From assembly GCF_029016485.1 (NCBI RefSeq), contig NZ_CP092106.1, forward strand, positions 3,254,792-3,318,791: 64,000 bases of DNA, in the 5' to 3' direction. Every line of letters begins with the position of its first letter. Position 1 is the stretch's first letter. Shown piece by piece: positions 1 to 7,766 of this stretch. Under the pieces are notes generated by a model. It did no database searches, had not been told where the DNA came from, and saw only the letters and a program-made list of their open reading frames with translations. The position numbers were made by a program, and so were the translations under genes. The stretch comes from Vibrio sp. JC009 (lineage in GTDB: Bacteria > Pseudomonadota > Gammaproteobacteria > Enterobacterales > Vibrionaceae).

Positions 1-1
1 G

Positions 2-334
2 CTGATCTACCTGCTTGCTTTTGCTGACAGTGCGACTTCAGATATGTTCAGCAACACCACTACCCTGAACCTGCTTTTGGTGTCAGCAGGCATCGTCACT
101 ACCGCGCCATTACTCTGCTTTAATGGTGCGGCAACACGCCTGATGCTTTCTACCCTTGGATTTTTCCAGTACATAGGCCCTAGCCTGATGTTTATTCTTG
201 CTGTCACCGTTTATCAGGAACCCTTAACGCAGGATAAAGCCATTACATTCGCTTTTATCTGGTGTGCTTTGGCTATTTTCAGTTTTGACGGAATAAAACG
301 CGCCAGACAGTCTAAGCTGGTCTCTGCCTCTTAA
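2..334 (+). CDS. rarD: RarD, EamA-family permease (3' part only)
   Basis: The gene runs in from before the window; about 110 C-terminal residues remain, ending at the TAA at 332-334. They hold the last membrane helices of a drug/metabolite (EamA) transporter. The stretch YIGPSLMFILAVTVYQEPL followed by a helix ITFAFIWCALAIFSFDGI is the ending known from Escherichia RarD, including the short basic tail. RarD was named for chloramphenicol sensitivity; its natural substrate is not settled. No terminator is obvious directly after the stop. The family is certain; the name RarD rests on the C-terminal match alone. Confidence 0.8.
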   Translation: MIYLLAFADSATSDMFSNTTTLNLLLVSAGIVTTAPLLCFNGAATRLMLSTLGFFQYIGPSLMFILAVTVYQEPLTQDKAITFAFIWCALAIFSFDGIKRARQSKLVSAS

Positions 335-509
335 AGAGAGCTGTTCGCGAGTTAACCAAATGTAAAATCAGATAGCACAAACAAATGAAGCAAGACTGGA
401 AATTCAGCTTTAATGCATACAAATGCAGCAGATAACTAATTGAGTGAATATTAGGCAAACTCCGATGTAAACAACAGGTTAAATTACGGAAGATATCTCC
501 CCATAACTT

Positions 510-527
510 TGTAAGAGATCTCTTACA
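510..527. promoter_or_regulatory. VarA/UvrY (GacA)-type response-regulator box
   Basis: TGTAAGAGATCTCTTACA is a perfect 18-bp palindrome that fits the TGTAAG-N6-CTTACA box bound by GacA/UvrY/VarA response regulators upstream of csrB-type RNA genes. It lies about 160-175 bp before the likely start of the GGA-rich RNA at about 685, a distance known for such boxes. Binding is inferred from sequence and position. Confidence 0.75.
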
Positions 528-651
528 AAAACGTAAGCTAAAGTCTTTTTATTGCTTGAGCCTTTAATACCAGGACCACCTAACCCTACGTTTTTTAAGA
601 ACTATTCAAATCTGAGCGTTTATTGGTCAGTTTATTTTCCCTCAACCTGTC

Positions 652-680
652 TTGTTCCTTTGCGCTCTGTAAGTCATAGT
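652..680 (+). promoter_or_regulatory. Likely sigma-70 promoter of the csrB-type RNA
   Basis: TTGTTC (652-657) and CATAGT (675-680) are separated by 17 bp and would start transcription near 686, just before GTTGTCAGCAGGGAG, which resembles the 5' end of enterobacterial CsrB. The hexamers are poor matches to consensus, as expected for a promoter that needs an activator such as VarA. Confidence 0.45.
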
Positions 681-684
681 TAAG

Positions 685-1097
685 TTGTCAGCAGGGAGCA
701 GACACAGGAAACAGGAAAGCCAAGGATTGCTATCTTCAGGAAGAAGATTTGGTTACTCAGGAAGAGAAACCAGCACGGAACGCAAAACGGATAATGAACG
801 GAAGCATCAGTAAACAGGAAGTTTACTTTAAGGATGAATCAGGACACCTCAGGAAGAGGCAGGGAATGAACATCAGGATGATGTAAAGGAACGCCGCTCA
901 GGGAATAAGTGACGTGCGCTAACGAGGATTGTTAGCAGATCAGGATAAGATCAAGGACACCGCTAGGAAAGCGATGAAAGGATTGAGCTGACGGAATTCA
1001 GTACACTATCATGGATTAGATGCATGGAGCATTTTTAGTGGCCGGATAGCTGCGAGTAAGACTACGGCCCCGATACGCAAGTATCGGGGCTTTTCTT
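685..1097 (+). ncRNA. csrB: CsrB/CsrC-family CsrA-sequestering sRNA
   Basis: The 770 bp between rarD and uvrD have no open frame but contain about two dozen GGA triplets on the plus strand, mostly as CAGGA or AGGA, several in hairpin loops (for example CATCAGGATGATG at 870-882). It ends in a strong intrinsic terminator: a 10-bp perfect stem, GCAA loop, then TTTTCTT. The length of about 410 nt suits the Vibrio CsrB family, whose RNAs titrate the translational regulator CsrA and link the VarS/VarA two-component system to quorum sensing, carbon use and virulence. The 5' end is estimated. Vibrios carry several such RNAs, so which paralogue (B, C or D) this is cannot be told here. Confidence 0.88.
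1067..1097 (+). terminator. Intrinsic terminator of the csrB-type RNA
   Basis: GCCCCGATAC (1067-1076), loop GCAA, GTATCGGGGC (1081-1090), then TTTTCTT. The stem is perfect. There is no T-run on the other strand, so it serves the RNA and not uvrD, whose stop codon begins seven bases further on. Confidence 0.92.
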
Positions 1098-1104
1098 ATC
1101 CTGA

Positions 1105-3276
1105 TTACATGGTTTCCAGTTTGGCGTACTGAGTCACCAGCCACTTAATACCTTCACCGTTAAAGGCTACCTGTACCCTGCTCTGGGGACCACTGCCCTC
1201 AAAGTTAATGATGGTACCTTCACCAAACTTAGGGTGCTTCACTCTCTGGCCCAAATTAAACCCGGTCTCATTAAAGTTCTGCTTCACGCTTGTCTGACTG
1301 AACCGGCCACTGGAAGCCGGACGGCTCACCTGCGCCTTCATTCTGACTTCTTCCAGACACTCCTCCGGAAGCTCACGGATAAAACGCGACGGTTTATGGT
1401 ACTTGTCCTGGCCATATAGCCTGCGCATTTCAGCATAGGTGATATACAGCTTCTCCATTGCACGGGTCATACCTACGTAGCAAAGTCTGCGCTCCTCTTC
1501 CAGACGTCCGGCTTCTTCCGCTGACATCTGGCTCGGGAACATACCTTCTTCCACACCGACCATAAACACCAGCGGGAACTCCAGACCTTTCGCACTGTGC
1601 AGTGTCATAAGCTGCACAGCATCATCAAACTCATCAGCCTGTCCTTCACCGGCTTCCAGTGCGGCATGGGAAAGGAAAGCAGAAAGCAGCGTCATCTCTT
1701 CTGCCTCTTCCGGCTTCTCGAACTGCCTTGTTGCTGTTACCAGCTCCTCAAGGTTTTCAATTCGCGCTTTAGACTTTTCGCCTTTTTCCTGCTGATACAT
1801 GCTAAACAGACCGGATGCTTTGATCACATGGTCGGTCTGCTCGTGCAGCGACATCTCTGCAGTGTCATCTTCCAAGGCATTGATTAGCTCAATAAAGCGA
1901 CTCAGGGCTCCTGCTGCACGGCCTGCCAGTACCTTCTCATCCAGCAAGGCAACACAGGCTTCCCACATAGTTGCGCCTCTGTCTCTGGCAGCAAAGCGGA
2001 TGGTTTCCAGAGTCTTGTCCCCTAAACCCCGGGTCGGTGTATTAACCACCCTTTCAAAAGAGGCGTCATCATTGCGGTTGGCAACAAGTCTCAGGTAGCT
2101 TAGAGCATCTTTAATTTCCTGACGTTCGAAGAAACGCATACCACCGTAAATCCGGTAAGGCAGACCTGCCTGTATCAAGGCCTCTTCAAGCACACGGGAC
2201 TGGGCGTTATTCCGGTATAACATAGAGGTATCGGACAGTGCTCCACCCTTATCCTGCCATTCCTTAATCTTATTAACGGCAAATCTGGCTTCATCCAGTT
2301 CATTATAGGCAGAGTAAACCGATACCTTTTCGCCCTCGCTGCCGTCAGTCCACAGCTCTTTACCCATGCGCTCATTGTTGTTTGAGATAAGCTCGTTGGC
2401 CGCTTTCAGAATTGTCTTGGTTGAGCGGTAGTTCTGTTCCAGCCGGATCGTGGAAACCGAAGGAAACTCTTCTGTGAATCTGTGAATGTTTTCAATTTTC
2501 GCGCCTCGCCAGCCATAGATTGACTGGTCATCATCACCAACAATCATGACATTACAATCGCGTCCGGCCATCATTCGAAGCCAGGCATACTGAATGTTGT
2601 TGGTATCCTGAAATTCATCCACCAGAATGTGTTTAAATCTTGCCTGATAATGCTCTCTGATAAACTTATTGTCTCTGAGCAACTCGTGTGCTCTTAGCAG
2701 GATTTCAGCAAAGTCCACCAGGCCCGCTCTGTCACACGCTTCCTGATAAGCTTTATAAACCTGCAGCCAGGTCTGAGTCACCGGGTCGTTATAGGCATCG
2801 ATATGATGTGGTCTGAGTCCTTCATCTTTCTTACCGTTAATCCACCAGGCAGCTTGCTTAGCCGGCCACTGTTTTTCATCTAAATTCTGAGCCTTGATTA
2901 ACCGGCGAAGCAGACGTTGCTGGTCATCAGAATCAATAATCTGAAAATCTTCCGGAAGTTTCGCATCCAGATAGTGGGCTCTCAGAATACGGTGACAGAT
3001 ACCATGGAAAGTCCCGTTCCACATTCCTGAGGCACTTCCCATCATCAGTTCTTCAATACGACCACGCATCTCTGCCGCCGCTTTGTTAGTAAAGGTTACC
3101 GACATGATAGAGAACGGCGAAGCCTGTTCCACAGACATCAGCCATGCAATGCGGTGAACCAGCACTCTTGTCTTGCCGCTTCCGGCTCCGGCCAAAACCA
3201 GTATGTTTTCAGTTGGTGAAGCAACGGCTTCGCGCTGTTTGTCATTTAAGCCATCAAGTAATAAGGAAGCGTCCAT
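1105..3276 (-). CDS. uvrD: UvrD, DNA helicase II
   Basis: Superfamily-1A 3'-to-5' helicase of 723 residues, the usual length, which removes UvrC and the excised oligonucleotide in nucleotide excision repair, acts in MutHLS mismatch repair and clears RecA filaments. All helicase motifs are visible: Walker A AGAGSGKT (residues 29-36), VDEFQDTN (motif II, about 220), GDDDQSIYGWRGA (III), EQNYRST (IV), LMTLHSAKGLEF (V) and YVGMTRA (VI). The C-terminal RNA-polymerase-binding Tudor-like domain is present (GQRVKHPKFGEGTI). The start MDASLLLDGLN matches the family. A LexA-type box precedes it, suggesting SOS control. It converges with the csrB-type RNA. Confidence 0.98.
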   Translation of the reverse strand: MDASLLLDGLNDKQREAVASPTENILVLAGAGSGKTRVLVHRIAWLMSVEQASPFSIMSVTFTNKAAAEMRGRIEELMMGSASGMWNGTFHGICHRILRAHYLDAKLPEDFQIIDSDDQQRLLRRLIKAQNLDEKQWPAKQAAWWINGKKDEGLRPHHIDAYNDPVTQTWLQVYKAYQEACDRAGLVDFAEILLRAHELLRDNKFIREHYQARFKHILVDEFQDTNNIQYAWLRMMAGRDCNVMIVGDDDQSIYGWRGAKIENIHRFTEEFPSVSTIRLEQNYRSTKTILKAANELISNNNERMGKELWTDGSEGEKVSVYSAYNELDEARFAVNKIKEWQDKGGALSDTSMLYRNNAQSRVLEEALIQAGLPYRIYGGMRFFERQEIKDALSYLRLVANRNDDASFERVVNTPTRGLGDKTLETIRFAARDRGATMWEACVALLDEKVLAGRAAGALSRFIELINALEDDTAEMSLHEQTDHVIKASGLFSMYQQEKGEKSKARIENLEELVTATRQFEKPEEAEEMTLLSAFLSHAALEAGEGQADEFDDAVQLMTLHSAKGLEFPLVFMVGVEEGMFPSQMSAEEAGRLEEERRLCYVGMTRAMEKLYITYAEMRRLYGQDKYHKPSRFIRELPEECLEEVRMKAQVSRPASSGRFSQTSVKQNFNETGFNLGQRVKHPKFGEGTIINFEGSGPQSRVQVAFNGEGIKWLVTQYAKLETM

Positions 3277-3297
3277 CAGATTGTCCGGTTAGTGCCA

Positions 3298-3313
3298 CTG
3301 TGTATTTATACAT
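3298..3313 (-). promoter_or_regulatory. LexA box upstream of uvrD
   Basis: CTGTGTATTTATACAT is one base from CTGT-N8-ACAG, with an AT-rich centre. It lies 22 bp before the uvrD start codon, where Escherichia uvrD also has its SOS operator. Confidence 0.65.
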
Positions 3314-3564
3314 AAGAAGTGATTATAACCTAAATATTTGCTGTTTTACTGCGATATTTCCCGAGAAAAAAATTTAGACCACCTTTAATCGAAATCAATC
3401 ACTTAGCGTTCTACCAATTTAAATACGAATGTAAATGATAATTTTTTGAAAGATTTTCGATACCCAGCGGCTCTTTATCTTCAAGCAAGCCAAAGACATG
3501 CTCAACACAAAACACCGTCTGCTTGTGAATATTCAGATAAAGGAAATTACATCGAGGAACTAAG

Positions 3565-3825
3565 ATGAAAAAGTCAAACATTGCTATTACCGCTGCTGTT
3601 TCAAGCCTTCTGGCACTTGGTGCAACTACACTAACCGCCACGCATGCTGTCGCGGGAGAGAAAGAAAAATGCTACGGCGTCGCTAAAGCCGGAAAAAACG
3701 ACTGCGCAACAAAAAGCAGTTCCTGTGCCGGCACTTCAAAAGAAGATTTTCAGAAAGATGCCTTTATAGTCATTCCTAAAGGTCTGTGTGATCGCCTGGC
3801 TGGCGGAAGCAAAACTTCCAGCTAA
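3565..3825 (+). CDS. bufA: Bufferin precursor peptide (DUF2282 family, BufA/GigP type)
   Basis: Small exported protein of 86 residues. A Sec signal peptide (MKKSN, a hydrophobic Ala/Leu-rich core, cleavage near THAVA-GEKEK, about residue 30) is followed by the family core EKCYGVAKAGKNDCATKSSSC and IVIPKGLCDRL, with four cysteines in the mature part. DUF2282 peptides (bufferins in Caulobacter, GigP in gold/copper-induced operons) are RiPP precursors; an MNIO enzyme turns core cysteines into thiooxazoles, and the product binds copper in the periplasm. A GAGGAA ribosome site precedes the ATG. It heads an operon with bufB, bufC and a doxX gene. Copper binding here is inferred from the family and operon. 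Confidence 0.88.
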   Translation: MKKSNIAITAAVSSLLALGATTLTATHAVAGEKEKCYGVAKAGKNDCATKSSSCAGTSKEDFQKDAFIVIPKGLCDRLAGGSKTSS

Positions 3826-3835
3826 GTTAGCTTAA

Positions 3836-3868
3836 AGAGCAGTTGGATCATGGGTGTCCAATTGCTCT
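3836..3868 (+). promoter_or_regulatory. Stem-loop between bufA and bufB
   Basis: AGAGCAGTTGGA (3836-3847) pairs with TCCAATTGCTCT (3857-3868) with one mismatch and a 9-nt loop. No T-run follows, so full termination is unlikely. It starts about ten bases after the bufA stop and could be a partial attenuator or a block to 3' decay that keeps precursor mRNA in excess over enzyme mRNA; that role is inference. Confidence 0.6.
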
Positions 3869-3901
3869 CTCACCTAACCCAACTCAAGGAACGAACTGCT
3901 G

Positions 3902-4753
3902 ATGACAACATTACATAAAAACGTAGGGGTTGGCCTTAGAACCCCTCATATCCCCCACTTTTTAAACGAGCCAAAACATCTGGAGTGGTTGGAAATTCAT
4001 AGCGAAAACTACTTTCAGCCGCGCTCAGTACTGCGGGAGCAACTCCGGGTAATTCGAAGCAATTACGATATTAGTTGCCATGGTATCGGCCTTTCCCTTG
4101 GATCTGTTTCAAAAGTAAACCTCCAGCACCTAAAACAGCTCAAAGCCCTGATAGATGAAATTCAGCCTGTGCTGGTTTCAGACCATCTAAGCTGGAGCGA
4201 ACAAGGCGGGCATTATTTTAACGACCTGCTGCCATTACCCTATACCGAAGAGGCTCTGGATGTCTTTTGCCGCAATGTCATTCAGGTACAGGAGTTTCTG
4301 AAACGCCCTATCCTGATTGAAAACCCTTCCAGTTATCTCAGGTTTAACCATTCAACAATGCCTGAGTGGGAGTTTTTAAACCAGGTCCGGAAAAGAACCG
4401 AATGCCGCCTTCTGCTGGACTTTAACAATATTTATGTATCGGCCTTCAATCATGGTTTCAGTTGCCAGGAATATCTGCGGAATATCGATGCCTCCAGCGT
4501 TGATGAAATACACCTGGCCGGGTTCACTGTTAAACAGTTCCCGGAAGGAGAAATATGGATTGATACTCATAGCCGGCCGGTCAGTGATTCTGTGTGGACA
4601 CTTTTCGCCAACTGGTTAGCGGAAAATGGTCCCAGAAGAGCACTTATAGAGTGGGATTTGGATATTCCTGTGCCGAGTGTATTGCTAAATGAAGCATTGA
4701 AGGCGAGCGAAATTCTTAGAAAACCTGAGTCTGATTACCGGGGTGCTGCATGA
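3902..4753 (+). CDS. bufB: BufB/GigA, MNIO-family (DUF692) peptide-modifying iron oxidase
   Basis: 283 residues, a TIM-barrel enzyme of the multinuclear non-haem iron-dependent oxidase family. Metal-ligand segments are seen in order: LEIHSENYF (30-38), SCHGIGLSLGS (58-68), LVSDHLSW (about 91-98), ILIENPSSYL (about 140), LLLDFNNIYVSAFNHG (about 180), EIHLAGF (about 205), WIDTHSRPV (about 223) and ALIEWDLDIP (about 248). Family members oxidise cysteines of a precursor peptide to oxazolone or thiooxazole groups, and this one sits directly after a DUF2282 precursor. Its stop overlaps the start of bufC by four bases (ATGA), implying translational coupling. Confidence 0.9.
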   Translation: MTTLHKNVGVGLRTPHIPHFLNEPKHLEWLEIHSENYFQPRSVLREQLRVIRSNYDISCHGIGLSLGSVSKVNLQHLKQLKALIDEIQPVLVSDHLSWSEQGGHYFNDLLPLPYTEEALDVFCRNVIQVQEFLKRPILIENPSSYLRFNHSTMPEWEFLNQVRKRTECRLLLDFNNIYVSAFNHGFSCQEYLRNIDASSVDEIHLAGFTVKQFPEGEIWIDTHSRPVSDSVWTLFANWLAENGPRRALIEWDLDIPVPSVLLNEALKASEILRKPESDYRGAA

Positions 4754-5520
4754 CCATTTCCCTTGCTCAAATACAGAAAAATTTTGCGCAGGCACTTTTC
4801 TACCAGACAGGTGCTGAAGGGTGCGAAATAGTATCAGATCATTTTTCAGCAGACCGTAGGATTCAGATTTACCGCAACAACTTTGTAGTCAGCTTAAGTG
4901 AAATTCTTGAGTTAACCTATCCCCTGGTTAAAGCTCTGGTTGGTGACCAATGCTTCGCTGGCCTTGCCCGTTCACATGTGCTCTCTAACCCGCTCAGCCA
5001 GGGCAGCGTATCCAATTACGGTGATAGGTTTGAAAAAACAATTGTTGCTGCCAGAAACGTTATCAACACCGTGCCTTACTTAGCCGATATTGCGCGCCTG
5101 GAGCATGCTATTGATTTCAGTAACCGAATAGCCTCGGATGATTCCTGCTCGAATGAGGTTTTCCCGCTTGAGCAATTAAGCCAGCTTGACGAAAACCAGC
5201 AGGGAGATATAAGGCTGATATTGCACCCAAGCGTCATACTGCTTTGTTCTGAGTTCGCCATCTTTTCAATACGTGAAGGTATTGTCGGTAACCGGTTTGA
5301 CGGCATAGACATATATTCAGAGGAACAAGGTTTTGTCTGTCATCCTCAGACCGGACAATTATTCGTTCAAACGTTAACAGAGGCTGAGTTTACTCTTTTG
5401 TCCTGTATTGAACAGCAAGGTTCCTTGAACTCAATTCCCGAGCGCTTACTCGGCCAGTTGCCAAATCTTTTGCAGTACCCGCTGATCGCCGGCTTCACTA
5501 TAAATCAGATTGAGGGTTAG
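4750..5520 (+). CDS. bufC: BufC/GigB, MNIO partner protein (DUF2063, HvfC/BufC family)
   Basis: 256 residues. The N-terminal half carries the DUF2063 signature: IQKNFAQALF, then RIQIYRNNFVVSLSEILELTYPLVKALVG and FAGLARSHVLSNPLSQGSVSNYGDRF. The C-terminal half is more variable, as in other members, and in this family binds the precursor and presents it to the MNIO enzyme. The start overlaps bufB (ATGA) and the stop lies just before the doxX start, so it is the third gene of a tight operon. Older annotations call the family a putative DNA-binding protein; no helix-turn-helix is evident by eye. Confidence 0.85.
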   Translation: MTISLAQIQKNFAQALFYQTGAEGCEIVSDHFSADRRIQIYRNNFVVSLSEILELTYPLVKALVGDQCFAGLARSHVLSNPLSQGSVSNYGDRFEKTIVAARNVINTVPYLADIARLEHAIDFSNRIASDDSCSNEVFPLEQLSQLDENQQGDIRLILHPSVILLCSEFAIFSIREGIVGNRFDGIDIYSEEQGFVCHPQTGQLFVQTLTEAEFTLLSCIEQQGSLNSIPERLLGQLPNLLQYPLIAGFTINQIEG

Positions 5521-5524
5521 TTTT

Positions 5525-5977
5525 ATGTCTCAAACACTGAAAAATGCTATCGAGCAATACGAGTCCGCAGTAATCAGAATTCAAAATGCCATATTACCTG
5601 CCCTGCTGCTTTTCCTCAGACTATGGGTTGCATGGGTATTTTTTCAATCTGGCTTAAATAAATTGTCAGCCTGGGATAGTACCTTGTATCTGTTTCAACT
5701 TGAATATCAGGTGCCGCTGCTGCACTGGGAACTTGCCGCTTATCTGGCAACAGCAACCGAACTAGCGCTGCCAGTATTTCTTGCTCTGGGTTTGTTAACC
5801 CGGCTTACAACAGTTGTTTTATTTCTGTTTAATATTGTTGCTGTCATTTCATATCCTGTTTTGTGGGAACAGGGATTTTATGATCATCAACTATGGGGGT
5901 TAATGCTGGCAATTAGCATTATTTGGGGCGCAGGTTCCCTTTCCTTGGATCAACTAATCAGGAAAAAATTTAAATAA
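5525..5977 (+). CDS. DoxX-family membrane protein of the bufferin operon (GigT type)
   Basis: 150 residues from the ATG at 5525; GAGGGTTAG overlapping the bufC stop supplies the ribosome site. A TTG at 5510 in frame would add five residues but is less likely. There are four hydrophobic helices, starting with LLLFLRLWVAWVFFQSGLNKL, the DoxX/SURF4 signature, followed by TELALPVFLALGLLTRLTTVVLF and a C-terminal helix. DoxX proteins are regular members of DUF2282-DUF692-DUF2063 operons. The role is unproven; electron supply to the MNIO or membrane redox work has been proposed. The gene ends before a strong bidirectional terminator. Confidence 0.85.
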   Translation: MSQTLKNAIEQYESAVIRIQNAILPALLLFLRLWVAWVFFQSGLNKLSAWDSTLYLFQLEYQVPLLHWELAAYLATATELALPVFLALGLLTRLTTVVLFLFNIVAVISYPVLWEQGFYDHQLWGLMLAISIIWGAGSLSLDQLIRKKFK

Positions 5978-6000
5978 ACCAATATTAGAAATTAATATAG

Positions 6001-6034
6001 AAAAACATCCCGCATTATGAGCGGGATGTTTTAT
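6001..6034. terminator. Bidirectional terminator between the bufferin operon and tsrA
   Basis: ACATCCCGC (6005-6013), loop ATTATGA, GCGGGATGT (6021-6029), with an A-run before and a TTTTATTT tract after. It can stop both converging units. Confidence 0.9.
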
Positions 6035-6315
6035 TTATTAGCCAGATATTTCTGCAACTCTTCGACAGAAATTCCGTCTTTTGCCAGTTCCTGAGCCAGA
6101 CTCTGAACTTGCTCACCTTTACGTGATTCAATTACTTGCTGGAACTGATAAACAATATCTCTCAGCATATGCAGAGGAACTTGCTTAGCTGCACTGCGAA
6201 TACGCTCTTCACTCTGATTGCCCAGTTCCGCAAGAAGTTTGCCAAACATTACTTTTTCCGGAGAGTCTTCCAGTTGCTCGAGTACGCGAGCCATTTCATA
6301 AGTAGTCAGTGACAT
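6031..6315 (-). CDS. tsrA: TsrA-like, H-NS-related regulator lacking the H-NS DNA-binding domain
   Basis: 94 residues starting MSLTTYEMARVLEQLE; the frame continues 21 codons upstream, but that part looks like non-coding hydrophobic sequence. The protein is acidic and helical, and its second half (RIRSAAKQVPLHMLRDIVYQF to KDGISVEELQKYLANK) resembles the H-NS oligomerisation region, including the H-NS-like DGI..EEL turn. The H-NS C-terminal domain (GRTPAVI type) is absent. In Vibrio cholerae a small protein with weak H-NS similarity, TsrA, lies beside a Bcr/CflA transporter and silences type VI secretion and other acquired genes. The same neighbour is found here, so TsrA is the best identification; it rests on size, composition and synteny. 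Confidence 0.65.
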   Translation of the reverse strand: MSLTTYEMARVLEQLEDSPEKVMFGKLLAELGNQSEERIRSAAKQVPLHMLRDIVYQFQQVIESRKGEQVQSLAQELAKDGISVEELQKYLANK

Positions 6316-6471
6316 TATAAAACTTATTCCAAGATTCAATAATAAGTACGCCAAGTAACCCCAAGATAAGGGGGGCATCTTGAGGGTATTCGGAAATAAT
6401 AAGAAGCCTAAATATACACCTGATCTTGTAATTGGAAAACATAATAATAGTTTTATTTTCTGCTATTTTAT

Positions 6472-7656
6472 TTAACTCTCATTATATACCTGATGCCATT
6501 GCCTTCCTTTATTACTAAGTAAAATTAGCAGTGCAGGCAGCACAATAATCATATGCATAGCGATATGTATTCTTGGCTCCAATTCCAGTCTCTGTGTTAA
6601 ACCCACAAGTAATCCAGAACCGCTCATCTGAAACAGACCAAGAAGCGCTGCTGCTGTTCCTGCTTTATCAGCAAAAGGAGCAAGCGCTTTACCTGCTGCT
6701 GCACCAAGCACAAGTGAAAAACCAATTGATGACAGGAAAATCGGTAGCATAAATGCCAATGGTGATTTTTCTTCACTCATAAGTAGCATAAGTACCGCAC
6801 CAACAGCGAAGGTGACAATTCCAAACTGCAGACAGAAAAATGTCCCCTTCCGGGCCATCATTTTAGGGGCAGAAAATGCAGCAATGATATTTAACGAGGC
6901 ATTGATACCAAACCAAAAGGTAAATTGATTCATGCTCAGCCCCATTTCGCTCATTAGCACCATTGGTGCCGCGCTTACATAAGCCAGGATAATCGCCATG
7001 GACAACATACAAAGAAGCGCATGGAAGAGGAATGTTCCTGAAGACAGTACACTCAGATATCTCGAAGGTTTGAAAACAGCACCGCTGGCTCTCTTTGGGT
7101 TTGTTTCTCGCATCAGGGGCAATACCATACCTAAGACGACAACAGCAAACAGTGCCATTAGGGTAAAGTTACTGCGCCAGCCAAACGCTTGTGTGAGATA
7201 ACTGCCCAGAACCGGTGCAAGAGCAGGAATAAAGCAGATAGCACCATTCAGGTAGCTGATCATCTTACCACTGTTATTTTCTCCGTAGAGATCTCTTACA
7301 GTAGCGAATGCAGCTACAGATGTTGCACAGGCACCCACCCCCTGCAGCAATCTGGATGCGAGCATCCACTCAATATTCGCTGCTACACTGGCCAGGTAAG
7401 CCGCGACTCCATAAATCACTATTCCCGACACCGCGATGCTTTTACGACCATACTTATCCGCAAGAGGTCCCGCAAATAACTGCCCTACTCCCATAGCAAA
7501 CAGAAACCAGCTGATCGTATCCTGTGCCTGTGTATGTTTCACGTGAAACACTTCTGCGATTTCAGGTAAAGCCGGAAGATAAATATCGATCGCTAAAGGG
7601 CTAAATAGCACCAGAAGAACTAGCATTGTCAGCTGCATTTTACTTGGGTTAATCAT
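6472..7656 (-). CDS. Bcr/CflA-family multidrug efflux MFS transporter
   Basis: 394 residues with twelve hydrophobic segments. Loop motif A of drug:proton antiporters is clear (GPLADKYGRKSIAVSG, about residues 62-77), as are SPLAIDIYLPALPEIA at the first helix and RLLQGVGACATSVAAFATVRDLY, typical of the Bcr/CflA subfamily. It probably exports antibiotics or metabolites in exchange for protons across the inner membrane. It is divergent from a broken LysR gene 110 bp away, its likely former regulator. A parS site is embedded in the codons for residues 36-41. The stop TAA lies at 6472. Confidence 0.88.
   Translation of the reverse strand: MINPSKMQLTMLVLLVLFSPLAIDIYLPALPEIAEVFHVKHTQAQDTISWFLFAMGVGQLFAGPLADKYGRKSIAVSGIVIYGVAAYLASVAANIEWMLASRLLQGVGACATSVAAFATVRDLYGENNSGKMISYLNGAICFIPALAPVLGSYLTQAFGWRSNFTLMALFAVVVLGMVLPLMRETNPKRASGAVFKPSRYLSVLSSGTFLFHALLCMLSMAIILAYVSAAPMVLMSEMGLSMNQFTFWFGINASLNIIAAFSAPKMMARKGTFFCLQFGIVTFAVGAVLMLLMSEEKSPLAFMLPIFLSSIGFSLVLGAAAGKALAPFADKAGTAAALLGLFQMSGSGLLVGLTQRLELEPRIHIAMHMIIVLPALLILLSNKGRQWHQVYNES
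7535..7550. other. parS: parS centromere site 1 (inside the bcr coding sequence)
   Basis: TGTTTCACGTGAAACA is a perfect 16-bp match to the chromosomal parS consensus bound by Spo0J/ParB proteins. It lies about 51 kb from oriC and parAB, inside a coding sequence. Vibrio cholerae chromosome 1 also has its parS cluster some 60 kb to one side of the origin. Confidence 0.93.
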
Positions 7657-7766
7657 AATCTAATTCGTTACAGTCCATCATTTATATTCGCGTCAATTCT
7701 ACATGGTTAGTGATATGAACAGAAATCACTTATACTCATTTCAGATATTCCAATAGAGAATTTTCA

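Noticed and set aside
3430..3450. Fur-box-like GTAAATGATAATTTTTT upstream of bufA
   Set aside because: Only one half of the 19-bp Fur palindrome is present; an AT-rich promoter explains it equally well.
3411..3641. 76-codon minus-strand frame upstream of bufA as a possible regulator
   Set aside because: It overlaps the signal-peptide codons of bufA and has no recognisable domain; more likely chance.
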